A stretch of DNA of 32,973 nucleotides from CAZEWZ01 sp964516765 (GTDB lineage: Bacteria > Bacteroidota > Bacteroidia > Flavobacteriales > UBA7430). Position numbers and translations under genes: made by a program. Location of the stretch: the NCBI GenBank assembly GCA_964516765.1, contig CAZEWZ010000021.1, positions 1-32,973 of the forward strand, in the 5' to 3' direction. The notes under the pieces are model-generated. The model worked only from the letters and a program-made list of their open reading frames with translations, did not search any database and was not told the origin of the DNA. Positions 7,891 to 16,539 of the stretch are shown one piece after another (position 1 is the first letter of the stretch; each line of letters opens with the position of its first letter).

Positions 7891-10368
7891 TTAAAATTGT
7901 TGACCAATGGAAAAATGAGTTTGCCAGCCACTTTTTTGTAATGCACCTTCAAGTGGGTCTAACCCGTGGCCAAAATCAACTCCAAGTAATCCAAACATAG
8001 GCATAAAGATACGAATACCAAATCCTACAGATCGTTTCACCTCAAATGGATTGAATTCATCCATAGTCTCCCAAGCATTTCCTGCCTCAGCAAATGCAGT
8101 TGCATAAATCGTTGAACTTGGGTTTAAAGAAAGTGGATATCGAAGTTCTAAAGTATACTTTGCGTAAATCCCAGCACCTCCCTCTATATGTTGAGAAACT
8201 GTGCTATTTGCATAACCTCTTAACCCAATAATTTCTCGAGCATTCAAATTTATTCCAGCAGTTAGTCCATCTCCTCCTAAAGTAAATCGTTCAAATGGGG
8301 AGATACCTACATCTGAATTATATGAGCCTAGTAAGCCGAATTCACTATGAGTTTTAATAACTAGATTTGCGAAAGGATTCGCATACCAAGTTCCGTTTAA
8401 TTTAAGTTTGAAGTATTCTAACCATTCGTATTTTTCCGCAGGAGTCATTAACGTGTAATCCTTATTATTGAATAACGAATATGGAAGTGTAAATTGACCT
8501 AGAAAAGTAAATTGAGATCCCTTTTTTGGAAATATAGGGTCAAATATAGAGCTTCTAGACAGCATAGTTTTATAAGAAATATTTTTTGAAATACCATTAC
8601 TGAAGCCAGGAACTATTGTTCGATTCTGTAAATGATATTGTTGAATACTGATGGATTTATTGGCAGAAAAGTAGTCATCAGGCCATTTAAGACGCTTTCC
8701 CAAACCAATATTGATTCCCGTTATATCCATTCTATTTATGTCATCATCAGTACTATAGTTTTGGATTGAATGGTTGACATACAGGCTTAAGGAATTAGGT
8801 TTCTTCCCACCCATCCATGGTTCTACAAAAGAAAATGAATAGTTTTGAAAAAAAGATCCGTTAGATTGAGCACGAAGTGAAATTCTTTGACCATCTCCTG
8901 AGGGTAAAGGACTCCATGTACTCTTGTTAAACATGTTTTTTAAAGAGAAATTATTAAAAGTAACACCAAATGTACCAACCACTCGACCTGCCCCCCAGCC
9001 TCCTTGAAGTTCAATTTGATCGGCCGGTTTCTCCTCTACTGAATATTCAATATCTACATTCCCTGTCTGAGGGTCAGGTTTTGGCGTAACCCCCATTGTT
9101 TGTGGATTAAAATAATTTAGTCTGTTCAATTCCTCTTGAGATCTAATGATGTCAGACCTCCGAAACAATTCTCCAGGCTTGGTTCGAATTTCACGCATGA
9201 TCACGTGCTCATTTGTTTTAGAATTGCCAACTACAGTTACTTTATTTATTGTTGCTTGCTTTCCTTCGTAAATTCTTATTTCAAAGTCAATAGAGTCTTT
9301 TTCTACATTAATCTCTACGGGGTCAATATTGAAAAAGAGATATCCATCGTCCATATATAGAGAACTAATATCTACTCCAGTCATACTCATTTGCAATCGC
9401 TCATCCATCATTTTTTCGTCGTATATATCTCCTTTGTTGATGCCTAAAATTTGATCTAAGTATTCAGAGGGATATTTAGTATTTCCCAACCAGTTAATAT
9501 CTCGATAATGATATTGTATACCCTCGTCTATAATTAAATCTACTTGAACTAATTCTTCAGAAATATCTTCTATCTTTCTTGAAACGATTCTGGCGTCCCT
9601 ATAACCTGACTCGTTATATATAGAAATAATATTTTTTAAATCATCTTCAAATGCGTCACTTAAGAATTTTGAGGTTTTAAAAATCCGAAATAATTTTTTC
9701 TCTTTAGTTTCCTTAAGTTGTCTTTTTAGTTTTTTTTGAGGGAAAATAGTCGCACCAACAAAGTTGATTTTATCAATTTTCACCTTAGTTTTCTTATCGA
9801 TATTTACATCCAACAGGACGCCAGAAATATTTGTTGTGTCTATTGACTGATTAATTTGAACCTGTGTATTCAAGTAACCTTTATCTTTATAATATTCTGT
9901 AATTATGTGTTGGGTGTTTTTGATTAGGTTTTCGGTAACAACTTTACCTCGTGCTAATTCAATCTTTTCTCTAATTTTATCAACTTCTGACTTAGAAGCT
10001 CCTTTGAAGCCAAACTTGGTAAGCTTAGGTAGCTCAGTCAAATAAATTTCAATAAATACATTCTCCCCTACAATTTTACTAACATTGATTTTAATATCAC
10101 CAAATAAGTTTTGCTCCCATAATTTCTTTATGGCCTTTGAGAAATCTTCTCCTGGAACCATTATTTTCTTCCCAACATTTAATCCTGAAAGAGTGATTAT
10201 TGCATTTTTATCTAAATTTAGGATACCTTGAATAGTAATTCCACCCAGCTCATATTCAACTGGTGCATCATAAGAAATATCTGTGATGCTATTACTAAGG
10301 TTTACCTGAGCAATTATTTGAGTTGAAATCAAGAGCAATAAAAGGAATATATAGTGATTTTTTTTCAT
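7891..10368 (-). CDS. bamA: Outer-membrane protein assembly factor BamA
   Basis: BamA is the essential outer-membrane insertase for beta-barrel proteins. The protein is 825 residues from ATG 10368. An ATG at 10401 would add eleven polar residues before the signal peptide (MKKNHYIFLLLLLIS..), so 10368 is preferred. It lies one base after the uppS stop. POTRA repeats occupy about 45-425 (for example KLTKFGFKG, INFVGAT, VTVVGNSKT). The 16-strand barrel follows from about 440, with the family GLRGY motif (about 715-719, the VRGF lock in loop 6) and a C-terminal aromatic residue (SIGQQF). Together with the two downstream skp genes it makes an outer-membrane biogenesis module. Confidence 0.95.
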   Translation of the reverse strand: MKKNHYIFLLLLLISTQIIAQVNLSNSITDISYDAPVEYELGGITIQGILNLDKNAIITLSGLNVGKKIMVPGEDFSKAIKKLWEQNLFGDIKINVSKIVGENVFIEIYLTELPKLTKFGFKGASKSEVDKIREKIELARGKVVTENLIKNTQHIITEYYKDKGYLNTQVQINQSIDTTNISGVLLDVNIDKKTKVKIDKINFVGATIFPQKKLKRQLKETKEKKLFRIFKTSKFLSDAFEDDLKNIISIYNESGYRDARIVSRKIEDISEELVQVDLIIDEGIQYHYRDINWLGNTKYPSEYLDQILGINKGDIYDEKMMDERLQMSMTGVDISSLYMDDGYLFFNIDPVEINVEKDSIDFEIRIYEGKQATINKVTVVGNSKTNEHVIMREIRTKPGELFRRSDIIRSQEELNRLNYFNPQTMGVTPKPDPQTGNVDIEYSVEEKPADQIELQGGWGAGRVVGTFGVTFNNFSLKNMFNKSTWSPLPSGDGQRISLRAQSNGSFFQNYSFSFVEPWMGGKKPNSLSLYVNHSIQNYSTDDDINRMDITGINIGLGKRLKWPDDYFSANKSISIQQYHLQNRTIVPGFSNGISKNISYKTMLSRSSIFDPIFPKKGSQFTFLGQFTLPYSLFNNKDYTLMTPAEKYEWLEYFKLKLNGTWYANPFANLVIKTHSEFGLLGSYNSDVGISPFERFTLGGDGLTAGINLNAREIIGLRGYANSTVSQHIEGGAGIYAKYTLELRYPLSLNPSSTIYATAFAEAGNAWETMDEFNPFEVKRSVGFGIRIFMPMFGLLGVDFGHGLDPLEGALQKSGWQTHFSIGQQF

Positions 10369-10369
10369 T

Positions 10370-11119
10370 TTAATTTTTGATTTGTTCTGTAGTTTTTCCA
10401 AATCTACGTTCTCTATTTTGAAATTCTATAATTGCCTCGAAAAAGTCAGATTGGTTAAAGTCAGGCCATAATTTGTCGCTAAAATAGAGTTCGGAATATG
10501 CAATTTGCCATAGCAAGAAATTGCTGATTCTGAATTCTCCACTAGTTCGTATTAATAAATCTGGATCAGAGTATTTAGAAGTGTAAAGTTCTTGAGAAAT
10601 TAATTTTTCATCGATGTCGTTAATTTTTAGCAATCCTTGCGATACTTTATTAACGACATTTTTTACGGTATTTGTGATCTCCGTCCTTGAACTATATCCT
10701 AAGGCAAGAACTAGAGTTAACCCATTATTTGAAGACGTTTTTTCAATTACGCTTAAGAGAGATTTTCTACAAGATTTAGGGAGCTTATCTGTTTCTCCAA
10801 TTGTTTCTAATTTGATATTATTTTTTTGAAAGGTGCTAAGCTCTTTTTTTAATGAAGCTACAATGATTTCCATTATAGTATTGACTTCAGCTTTCGGCCT
10901 ACTCCAGTTTTCCGTCGAAAATGAATACAATGTAAGTACTTTTACACCTATATCTGCTGATGCTTCTACTACTTCTCGAACAGTATTGACTCCATTTCTA
11001 TGTCCCACTGCACGCAGAAAACCATTTTTTTTTGCCCAACGCCCGTTGCCATCCATAATTACCGCAATATGCTCAGGAATAGGTCTAAGCTTAATAGTTT
11101 GTTTAATATTTTGCTGCAT
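10370..11119 (-). CDS. uppS: Isoprenyl transferase / undecaprenyl diphosphate synthase
   Basis: This cis-prenyltransferase condenses isopentenyl diphosphate onto farnesyl diphosphate to make the C55 carrier for wall and glycan synthesis. The signature IAVIMDGNGRWA holds the catalytic Asp (residue 23 from this start). GHRNGV, LYSFSTENW.RP, DLLIRTSGE.RISNFLLWQ and the C-terminal RERRFG are all present. Two starts are possible: ATG 11143 (257 residues) and ATG 11119 (249 residues). I prefer 11119 because it forms a TAATG overlap with the stop of the upstream DUF6089 gene and gives the usual short N-terminus. The next gene, bamA, begins one base after the stop. Confidence 0.93.
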   Translation of the reverse strand: MQQNIKQTIKLRPIPEHIAVIMDGNGRWAKKNGFLRAVGHRNGVNTVREVVEASADIGVKVLTLYSFSTENWSRPKAEVNTIMEIIVASLKKELSTFQKNNIKLETIGETDKLPKSCRKSLLSVIEKTSSNNGLTLVLALGYSSRTEITNTVKNVVNKVSQGLLKINDIDEKLISQELYTSKYSDPDLLIRTSGEFRISNFLLWQIAYSELYFSDKLWPDFNQSDFFEAIIEFQNRERRFGKTTEQIKN

Positions 11120-11934
11120 TATTGAAGGAGTTCTTTGGGACATTTTACTGCTTTGTTTCTAATTTTGTAGCTTAAAGTAATTCCTGTAAAATGATACCAG
11201 TCTTTGTTGTTTGGGTTACCTCTTGTTTTTCCTACAATAGTCTCGTCCATTCCGGGATTAGCCATTTCAGCACTTTCAGAAGTTAGATAGTTTTCGTCTG
11301 CATAATAGCCACTTACATCGTCTAAGTAGTCTGTTTGAGCGGAACGCCAAATCCATTCGATTCCTAAAGAAAGCTTCTCACCAAAGTTGGTTTTGTATCC
11401 AAATCCAAAGGGGAGGGCCCAACTAGAAAGATTATATTTTTCAATATTAGAAGCATTTGAACCTTGTCCTTCTGTTCCTAGAGATTGTAAATCAACTAAA
11501 ATATCTGTTGCATTCTTAGCCTGAGGATTAAATTTGAAATAGGAAATACCCGCATGCAAATATGGAGTAGAGGTTTTTCTTCTTGGCCTAGCAGTAAATT
11601 TGTAAAAATTAAATTCAAATCCAAGAGATGCGTCTATAATTTTAGATTGAAAGCTTAAATTTCTGTTTTGTATTTCGATGTTTTTTGCCGAGGCATCATC
11701 TGCTTTGACACTTCCAAAATGAATACTTGATCGAAAGCTAAGGTATTTGTGAAAATTTATTTTATAAATAAAACCCATAGCAGCAGACTGTTCCGATAAA
11801 ACTCCTCCTATGTAGTCTCTTCCTATATCCCCATGATACCCTGAGCTCCCAAAGAAAATACCAACTTCATTTTTTTGAGCTGAAGAGGGTCCTGATTGGA
11901 AGAGTAGTAGGATAAAAAGAAGATTTTTTATCAT
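11119..11934 (-). CDS. DUF6089-family outer-membrane beta-barrel protein
   Basis: The 271-residue protein has a signal peptide (MIKNLLFILLLFQSGPSSAQ). The mature start EVGIFFGSSGYHGDIGRDYIG matches the DUF6089 family that sits upstream of uppS-bamA in many Flavobacteriales. Alternating aromatic strands (YKINFHKYLSFRSSIHFG, FEFNFYKFT, FGFGYKTNFG, HFTGITLSYKI) indicate a small outer-membrane barrel. The function is not established. The conserved position beside bamA suggests a role in outer-membrane biogenesis, which is inference. The stop overlaps the likely uppS start by one base. Confidence 0.82.
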   Translation of the reverse strand: MIKNLLFILLLFQSGPSSAQKNEVGIFFGSSGYHGDIGRDYIGGVLSEQSAAMGFIYKINFHKYLSFRSSIHFGSVKADDASAKNIEIQNRNLSFQSKIIDASLGFEFNFYKFTARPRRKTSTPYLHAGISYFKFNPQAKNATDILVDLQSLGTEGQGSNASNIEKYNLSSWALPFGFGYKTNFGEKLSLGIEWIWRSAQTDYLDDVSGYYADENYLTSESAEMANPGMDETIVGKTRGNPNNKDWYHFTGITLSYKIRNKAVKCPKELLQ

Positions 11935-11989
11935 GCTTTGAATATGGTGATTACCTGCAAATATAATGATTTACTTATCTTTTTAGTGT

Positions 11990-12868
11990 TTAATTACGTT
12001 TGTCTAAACCCCAGAGTAGTTTATTTCTTAAGGTACTTGAAAAGTCCTGTGTATCCGTTTCTACCATATTGGTTTTGAATTTCTCTTTTGAAATAGTTAA
12101 TTCTATACCTGCTTCTAGGGATTGTATTCGTGAATCTAGTGCAACAAGAAATTGATTATCTCTTCCTTCGACCTTAACTTTAATGGTGTATTCGTCACTT
12201 ATAACAAGCGGGCGTACATTTAAATTGTGTGGTGCGATGGGGGTAATAATAAAATTATTTGACCCCGGCATTACAATTGGCCCCCCGCAGCTAAGAGAAT
12301 AGCCTGTAGACCCAGTAGGCGTTGCAATGATTAATCCATCTGCCCAATAAGAATTAAGGAATTGGTCATTGATATAGGTGGAAATAGTAATCATTGAAGT
12401 GGTATCTTTTCTAGAAATAGTCACCTCATTTAGGGCAAAGTTTAAGTCGCCAAAAACACCACAGTCAGTTTCAAGTTTTAGCATGACCCGTCGGTCAATA
12501 GAGAAATGTTTGTTAACGAGCTGTTTGATTGTTTTTGGGATTTCATTTTTCGCAATATCCGCAAGAAATCCCAGACGACCAGTATTTACTCCTATAATTG
12601 GAATTTCAGAGTCTCTTATTATGGTAGTAGCATCTAGAATGGTTCCATCGCCACCTATACTAATAAATAGATCTACCCCCTTTTTTAATTCTTCGTAAGA
12701 ATTATAGGTTCCCAAGAAAAGATTGAGATTCATCTGTTGAGAAAGAAAGTTATAAAATGGTTCATAAACAATTACCTCCATTTGTACTTTTTCAAGCTCT
12801 TGAAAAAGTTCGAGTACAAATGGAGTGACATTATCTTGAAACTGTTTTCCGTAAACGGCTACTTTCAT
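11990..12868 (-). CDS. nadK: NAD kinase
   Basis: NAD kinase phosphorylates NAD+ to NADP+ in the cytoplasm. The 292-residue protein shows the GGDGTILDA motif (72-80), NTGRLGFLA (95-103), the NAD-binding LNEVTI (146-151) and the TPTGSTGYSLSCGGPIV stretch (183-199). The length matches bacterial NadK. It is second in the operon, 3 bases after the CBS gene and 55 bases before the DUF6089 gene. The nadK-CBS pairing is common in Bacteroidota. No promoter was recognised in the 55-base gap, so cotranscription with the envelope genes is likely. Confidence 0.95.
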   Translation of the reverse strand: MKVAVYGKQFQDNVTPFVLELFQELEKVQMEVIVYEPFYNFLSQQMNLNLFLGTYNSYEELKKGVDLFISIGGDGTILDATTIIRDSEIPIIGVNTGRLGFLADIAKNEIPKTIKQLVNKHFSIDRRVMLKLETDCGVFGDLNFALNEVTISRKDTTSMITISTYINDQFLNSYWADGLIIATPTGSTGYSLSCGGPIVMPGSNNFIITPIAPHNLNVRPLVISDEYTIKVKVEGRDNQFLVALDSRIQSLEAGIELTISKEKFKTNMVETDTQDFSSTLRNKLLWGLDKRN

Positions 12869-12871
12869 GTT

Positions 12872-13534
12872 TTATATATTCAAATACCTAATTAAAGAGT
12901 CAAATCGATCATTTAGCCCCGTGCTTTGAATCTTTTTTTGAAAAGAAGCTAATATACTGTATTCGTATCGTTCAAATGTTTGTATAACTCCTGACAATTC
13001 TTCCGAATTAATTTTTATTAATATTTCCAACATTTTCAAATTGCTACTGTGAGGAAGGCACAGACATGTTAATATTTTTGCTCCACTTCCCTCTACAATT
13101 TGAGAAATTTGAGATAAGCTGTAATCTACATTTTTCACTTCAAGATGAATGATGCCACCAGGCTGTTTTAAATTTAGCCAATCGCAACATTTTACTAAAA
13201 GATCCAATTCATGAATACATCCCAAATATCTGTTTTCTTGGTCTATAACAGGGAGAATACTTAATTTTTCTATAGAAAAGTAGTTCAATGCATTAAAAAG
13301 ATTTTGTTCTTCTCTAATACTGGTCTGGGCTAGATGTTTTTTATGAGTTTCAATAGTATCTGTTTCTGGAGCACCTAAGAGGCTATCTTCATCAATCAAT
13401 CCAACAAAACCTTCAGGTCCAAGAACAGGAATTTGCTTTAATTTATGTTGATCAAAAAAATAGATTGCTGTAGAAATTGAATCTGACAAAAGTAGTTGAG
13501 GAATCTCATTTTTTAATAAATCTCGGACAAACAT
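12872..13534 (-). CDS. CBS-domain protein (AcuB-like)
   Basis: The 220-residue cytoplasmic protein has two CBS motifs, about 1-60 (AIYFFDQHKLKQIPVLGPEG) and 70-125 (LFNALNYFSIEKLSILPV). The C-terminal part (about 130-210) has ACT-like sequence (GGIIHLEVKNVDYSLSQISQ). CBS pairs bind adenosine nucleotides (AMP, ATP, SAM), so a sensor or regulatory role is plausible. The target is unknown. As first gene of the operon, 3 bases ahead of nadK, an effect on NAD kinase is an attractive but unproven idea. The start MFVRDLLKN is preceded by a TAAATTTG box. Confidence 0.85.
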   Translation of the reverse strand: MFVRDLLKNEIPQLLLSDSISTAIYFFDQHKLKQIPVLGPEGFVGLIDEDSLLGAPETDTIETHKKHLAQTSIREEQNLFNALNYFSIEKLSILPVIDQENRYLGCIHELDLLVKCCDWLNLKQPGGIIHLEVKNVDYSLSQISQIVEGSGAKILTCLCLPHSSNLKMLEILIKINSEELSGVIQTFERYEYSILASFQKKIQSTGLNDRFDSLIRYLNI

Positions 13535-13552
13535 ATTAGAATTAATTATTTA

Positions 13553-13560
13553 CAAATTTA
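13553..13560 (-). promoter_or_regulatory. -7 box of the CBS-nadK-...-murI operon
   Basis: TAAATTTG on the minus strand fits TAnnTTTG exactly and lies 18 bases before the ATG at 13534. No TTG was seen at the right upstream distance. It is the only good candidate ahead of the eight-gene operon. Confidence 0.4.
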
Positions 13561-13684
13561 ATATTTTTTAGTGTTTAATTGCTCGCCTCATTGTTATTCT
13601 TGGTTAAATCTAATTTAATGAGTACTATTTTTTTAATGAAGTAGCAGAACAGATATGAATTATTTAATAGAAAGTTAATTTTAT

Positions 13685-13713
13685 TTGTTTTCCTAGGCTA
13701 TTTCATATCTTCG
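13685..13713 (+). promoter_or_regulatory. Promoter of pdxJ
   Basis: TTG (13685-13687), 18 bases, TATCTTCG (13706-13713). It has one mismatch from TAnnTTTG and correct spacing. The predicted leader to the ATG at 13731 is about ten bases. Confidence 0.5.
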
Positions 13714-13730
13714 TAGATAATTAATAAAAT

Positions 13731-14447
13731 ATGATCCGATTAAGTGTTAATATTAACAAGATTGCCACATTAAGAAATGCTAGAGGGGCTAACACTCCAG
13801 ATTTAATTTCAGTCGCGAAAGATATAGAAAGGTTCGGATCTCAAGGTATTACTGTTCATCCTCGGCCTGACGAAAGGCATATTCGTTATTCAGATGTAAT
13901 TTCATTGGCTCCTGTTTTGACTACTGAGTTTAATATTGAAGGTTATCCTGACCCCAAATTCATAGATCTTGTTTTACAGTCTAGTCCTCATCAAGTGACT
14001 TTAGTTCCCGATGCTCCCGTTGCGCTGACTTCAAATTCGGGATGGAATACTAAAAAACATCTATTCTTTTTAACCGAAATCATTTCAGAGTTTGCGGCGA
14101 AGGGTATTCGAACATCTTTATTTATGGGGACAGACTTTGCGCTAATTGAAAAGGCAAAGGAAACGGGGGTGGATCGTATTGAGTTTTATACTGAGCCCTA
14201 TGCTGAATTGTATGATAAAAATAGGGAAAAGGCTATTAAGCCTTTCGTGAAAGCGGCAAATTTCTCTAATCAATTAGGTCTTGGCATCAATGCAGGCCAC
14301 GATTTAAATTTAAAAAACTTAAGATATTTTTGTGCTAAAATTGATGGATTACTTGAAGTTTCTATCGGTCACGCATTAATTTCTGATGCTTTATATTTTG
14401 GCTTGGAGAATACGGTTCAAATGTATTTAAATAGGTTAAATGTCTGA
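13731..14447 (+). CDS. pdxJ: Pyridoxine 5'-phosphate synthase
   Basis: PdxJ condenses 1-deoxy-D-xylulose 5-phosphate with 3-amino-2-oxopropyl phosphate, the last ring-forming step of vitamin B6 synthesis (DXP-dependent route). The 238-residue TIM barrel carries NINKIATLRNARG (7-19), GITVHPRPDERHIR (39-52) with the family His residues, catalytic E70 in TEFNIEGYP, EFYTEPYA (151-158) and GINAGHDLN (185-193) with the phosphate-site His. The length is normal. It overlaps the next gene by 8 bases (ATG 14440 inside its end), so the hydrolase is probably translated from the same mRNA. Confidence 0.95.
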   Translation: MIRLSVNINKIATLRNARGANTPDLISVAKDIERFGSQGITVHPRPDERHIRYSDVISLAPVLTTEFNIEGYPDPKFIDLVLQSSPHQVTLVPDAPVALTSNSGWNTKKHLFFLTEIISEFAAKGIRTSLFMGTDFALIEKAKETGVDRIEFYTEPYAELYDKNREKAIKPFVKAANFSNQLGLGINAGHDLNLKNLRYFCAKIDGLLEVSIGHALISDALYFGLENTVQMYLNRLNV

Positions 14448-15210
14448 GTTACTTTATTCAAAGATCTTTGGTTCTGGAAAACCTCTTATTATTTTGCATG
14501 GACTGTTTGGAATGTCAGATAATTGGCAGACTCTAGCCAGAGAGTTTGGTCAATTTTTTGAGACGCATGTTTTGGATTTAAGAAATCACGGAAAATCATT
14601 TCATTCTAATAATCATACTTATGATTTGATGTGCTCTGACCTATTGTATTATATTGATCATCATGGATTCGATAAAGTGTCTTTAATTGGACATTCGATG
14701 GGAGGCAAAGCAGCAATGCTTTTTGCCACCTTGTATCCTAACAGAGTTGAGAAATTAGTGGTTGTAGATATCGCTCCAAAGTATTATCCCCCTCATCATC
14801 ATGCAGTCCTAGCTGGATTACAAGATGTTGATAGCGCACAAATTACTACTAGGAATCAGGCCGACGAAATACTTAAGTCGCATTTTTCAGACCAGGGAAT
14901 TCGTCAGTTTTTATTAAAAAGTTTGTTTTGGAAATGCAAAACATATCTAAGCTTTAGATTCAACCTAAAAGTACTTCAAGAAGAGATTGAGCAGATTGGC
15001 GAATCCCTTAAAAAAGGAGCTTTATTTTCCGGTCCTAGTTTGTTCCTTTCTGGAGCCAATTCCGACTATATATCGCAAGGGGATGAAAAGCTAATTGAAT
15101 CTCATTTTTTAGATGTCGAAATTATTGAGATTCCTAAAGTAGGCCATTGGATTCATTCAGAAAGTCCTCTGTATTTTTTTAAGCAAGTCAGTCGATTTTT
15201 AATTTACTAA
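14440..15210 (+). CDS. Alpha/beta-fold hydrolase (YbfF-like)
   Basis: The 256-residue protein has the full alpha/beta hydrolase triad: nucleophile S86 in GHSMGG (84-89), acid D209 in SGANSDYI and H236 in VGHWIH. The oxyanion element LHGLFGMSDNW (19-29) and DLRNHGKS (46-53) resemble esterase YbfF. The substrate is unknown; esterase or thioesterase activity is the usual annotation. There is no signal peptide, so it is cytoplasmic. It overlaps pdxJ by 8 bases, a coupling that occurs in other Bacteroidota, but a B6-related role is not shown by the sequence. Confidence 0.88.
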   Translation: MSELLYSKIFGSGKPLIILHGLFGMSDNWQTLAREFGQFFETHVLDLRNHGKSFHSNNHTYDLMCSDLLYYIDHHGFDKVSLIGHSMGGKAAMLFATLYPNRVEKLVVVDIAPKYYPPHHHAVLAGLQDVDSAQITTRNQADEILKSHFSDQGIRQFLLKSLFWKCKTYLSFRFNLKVLQEEIEQIGESLKKGALFSGPSLFLSGANSDYISQGDEKLIESHFLDVEIIEIPKVGHWIHSESPLYFFKQVSRFLIY

Positions 15211-15287
15211 AGTCCATTTTCATTGCTTTTCCATTACATTCACTGTTGAATGAATTACTTTTTTTTATTTAAACTATCAATAAAATT

Positions 15288-16535
15288 ATGGGAACAAGAA
15301 CTCTAATTACGAATGATGCATCTGTGCTGGGAATACTTGTAATAATACTTGCATTTATCTTTTACACCTCTTCTTTAAAGAATCCTTTTTGGAAAAAATT
15401 TTACACCTACATCCCTGCTTTGCTTCTTTGTTACTTTTTACCCTCTGCATTAAATTCTTTCGGAATTATTTCAGGAGATGATTCCAGTTTGTATTTTATA
15501 GCTTCACGTTATTTGCTTCCTGCTTCCTTGGTTTTATTAACCTTAAGTATCGATCTTAAAGGGATAGTAAGTTTGGGTCCCAAATCAATTATTATGTTTT
15601 TGGCAGGAACATTCGGAATTGTTATTGGTGGACCTTTGACCGTACTTATTTTGTCTTATTTTTCTCCTAATTTAGTTGGAGGAGTTGGTCCAGAAGCTGT
15701 TTGGCGAGGTCTAGCTACGATTGCAGGTTCATGGATAGGAGGAGGAGCAAATCAAGCGGCAATGAAAGAGATGTTTAAATGCAGTGATTCATTATTTAGC
15801 GCCATGATTACAGTCGATGTTATCGTTGCCAATTTATGGATGGCTTTTTTGCTTTACGGAGCAGGAATTTCCTCCAAAGTAGATGCTTGGTTTAAAGCCG
15901 ATTCTACTGCGATTGATGTTTTGAAGAATAATCTAGCCGACTACGAGTCAAAGGTTGCTAGAATACCAAGCTTAACAGATTTGATGGTCATCGTAGCCAT
16001 TGGAATAGGTGTTACGGGACTAGCTCACATGGGCGCTGATGTTATAGCCCCTTGGGTTCTAGCAAATACTCCCCAATTAGCTAAGTTCAGTTTATCATCT
16101 AAGTTCTTTTGGTTGATTGTTATTGCTACAACGGGTGGCCTTATTCTTTCTTTTACTAGATTAAAGGAGTTCGAAGGAGCGGGAGCTTCCAGAGTAGGTT
16201 CACTCTTTTTATATATTCTAGTGGCGACTATCGGAATGAAAATGGACGCTTTGTCTATCTTTCAAAATCCCGGGTTATTTTTGATTGGTATAGTTTGGAT
16301 GATGATTCATATTAGCATCCTGTTGGTTGTAGGGAAACTAATAAAGGCTCCTTTTTTCTTTGTTGCAGTAGGTTCACAAGCTAATGTAGGTGGGGCAGCT
16401 TCGGCTCCAATTGTAGCTTCTGCATTTCATCCGTCACTTGCTCCAGTGGGAGTTTTGTTGGCTGTTTTGGGTTATGCCTTAGGGACTTATGCCGCTTGGT
16501 TTTGTGCCATATTAATGCAAATAGCTGCATCTTAA
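15288..16535 (+). CDS. DUF819-family integral membrane protein
   Basis: The 415-residue protein is strongly hydrophobic, with about ten or more membrane segments beginning at residue 12 (LGILVIILAFIFYTSSL). Glycine-rich family motifs are present: TIAGSWIGGGANQAAMKE (about 143-160), VDVIVANLWMAF and VGSQANVGGAASAPI. This is the DUF819 (YjcL-like) family, distantly related to secondary transporters; the substrate is unknown. The repeated GGGANQ / NVGGAAS pattern suggests two inverted halves, as in transporters (inference). It lies 77 bases after the hydrolase with no clear terminator between, and converges with trpS. Confidence 0.85.
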   Translation: MGTRTLITNDASVLGILVIILAFIFYTSSLKNPFWKKFYTYIPALLLCYFLPSALNSFGIISGDDSSLYFIASRYLLPASLVLLTLSIDLKGIVSLGPKSIIMFLAGTFGIVIGGPLTVLILSYFSPNLVGGVGPEAVWRGLATIAGSWIGGGANQAAMKEMFKCSDSLFSAMITVDVIVANLWMAFLLYGAGISSKVDAWFKADSTAIDVLKNNLADYESKVARIPSLTDLMVIVAIGIGVTGLAHMGADVIAPWVLANTPQLAKFSLSSKFFWLIVIATTGGLILSFTRLKEFEGAGASRVGSLFLYILVATIGMKMDALSIFQNPGLFLIGIVWMMIHISILLVVGKLIKAPFFFVAVGSQANVGGAASAPIVASAFHPSLAPVGVLLAVLGYALGTYAAWFCAILMQIAAS

Positions 16536-16539
16536 ATGA

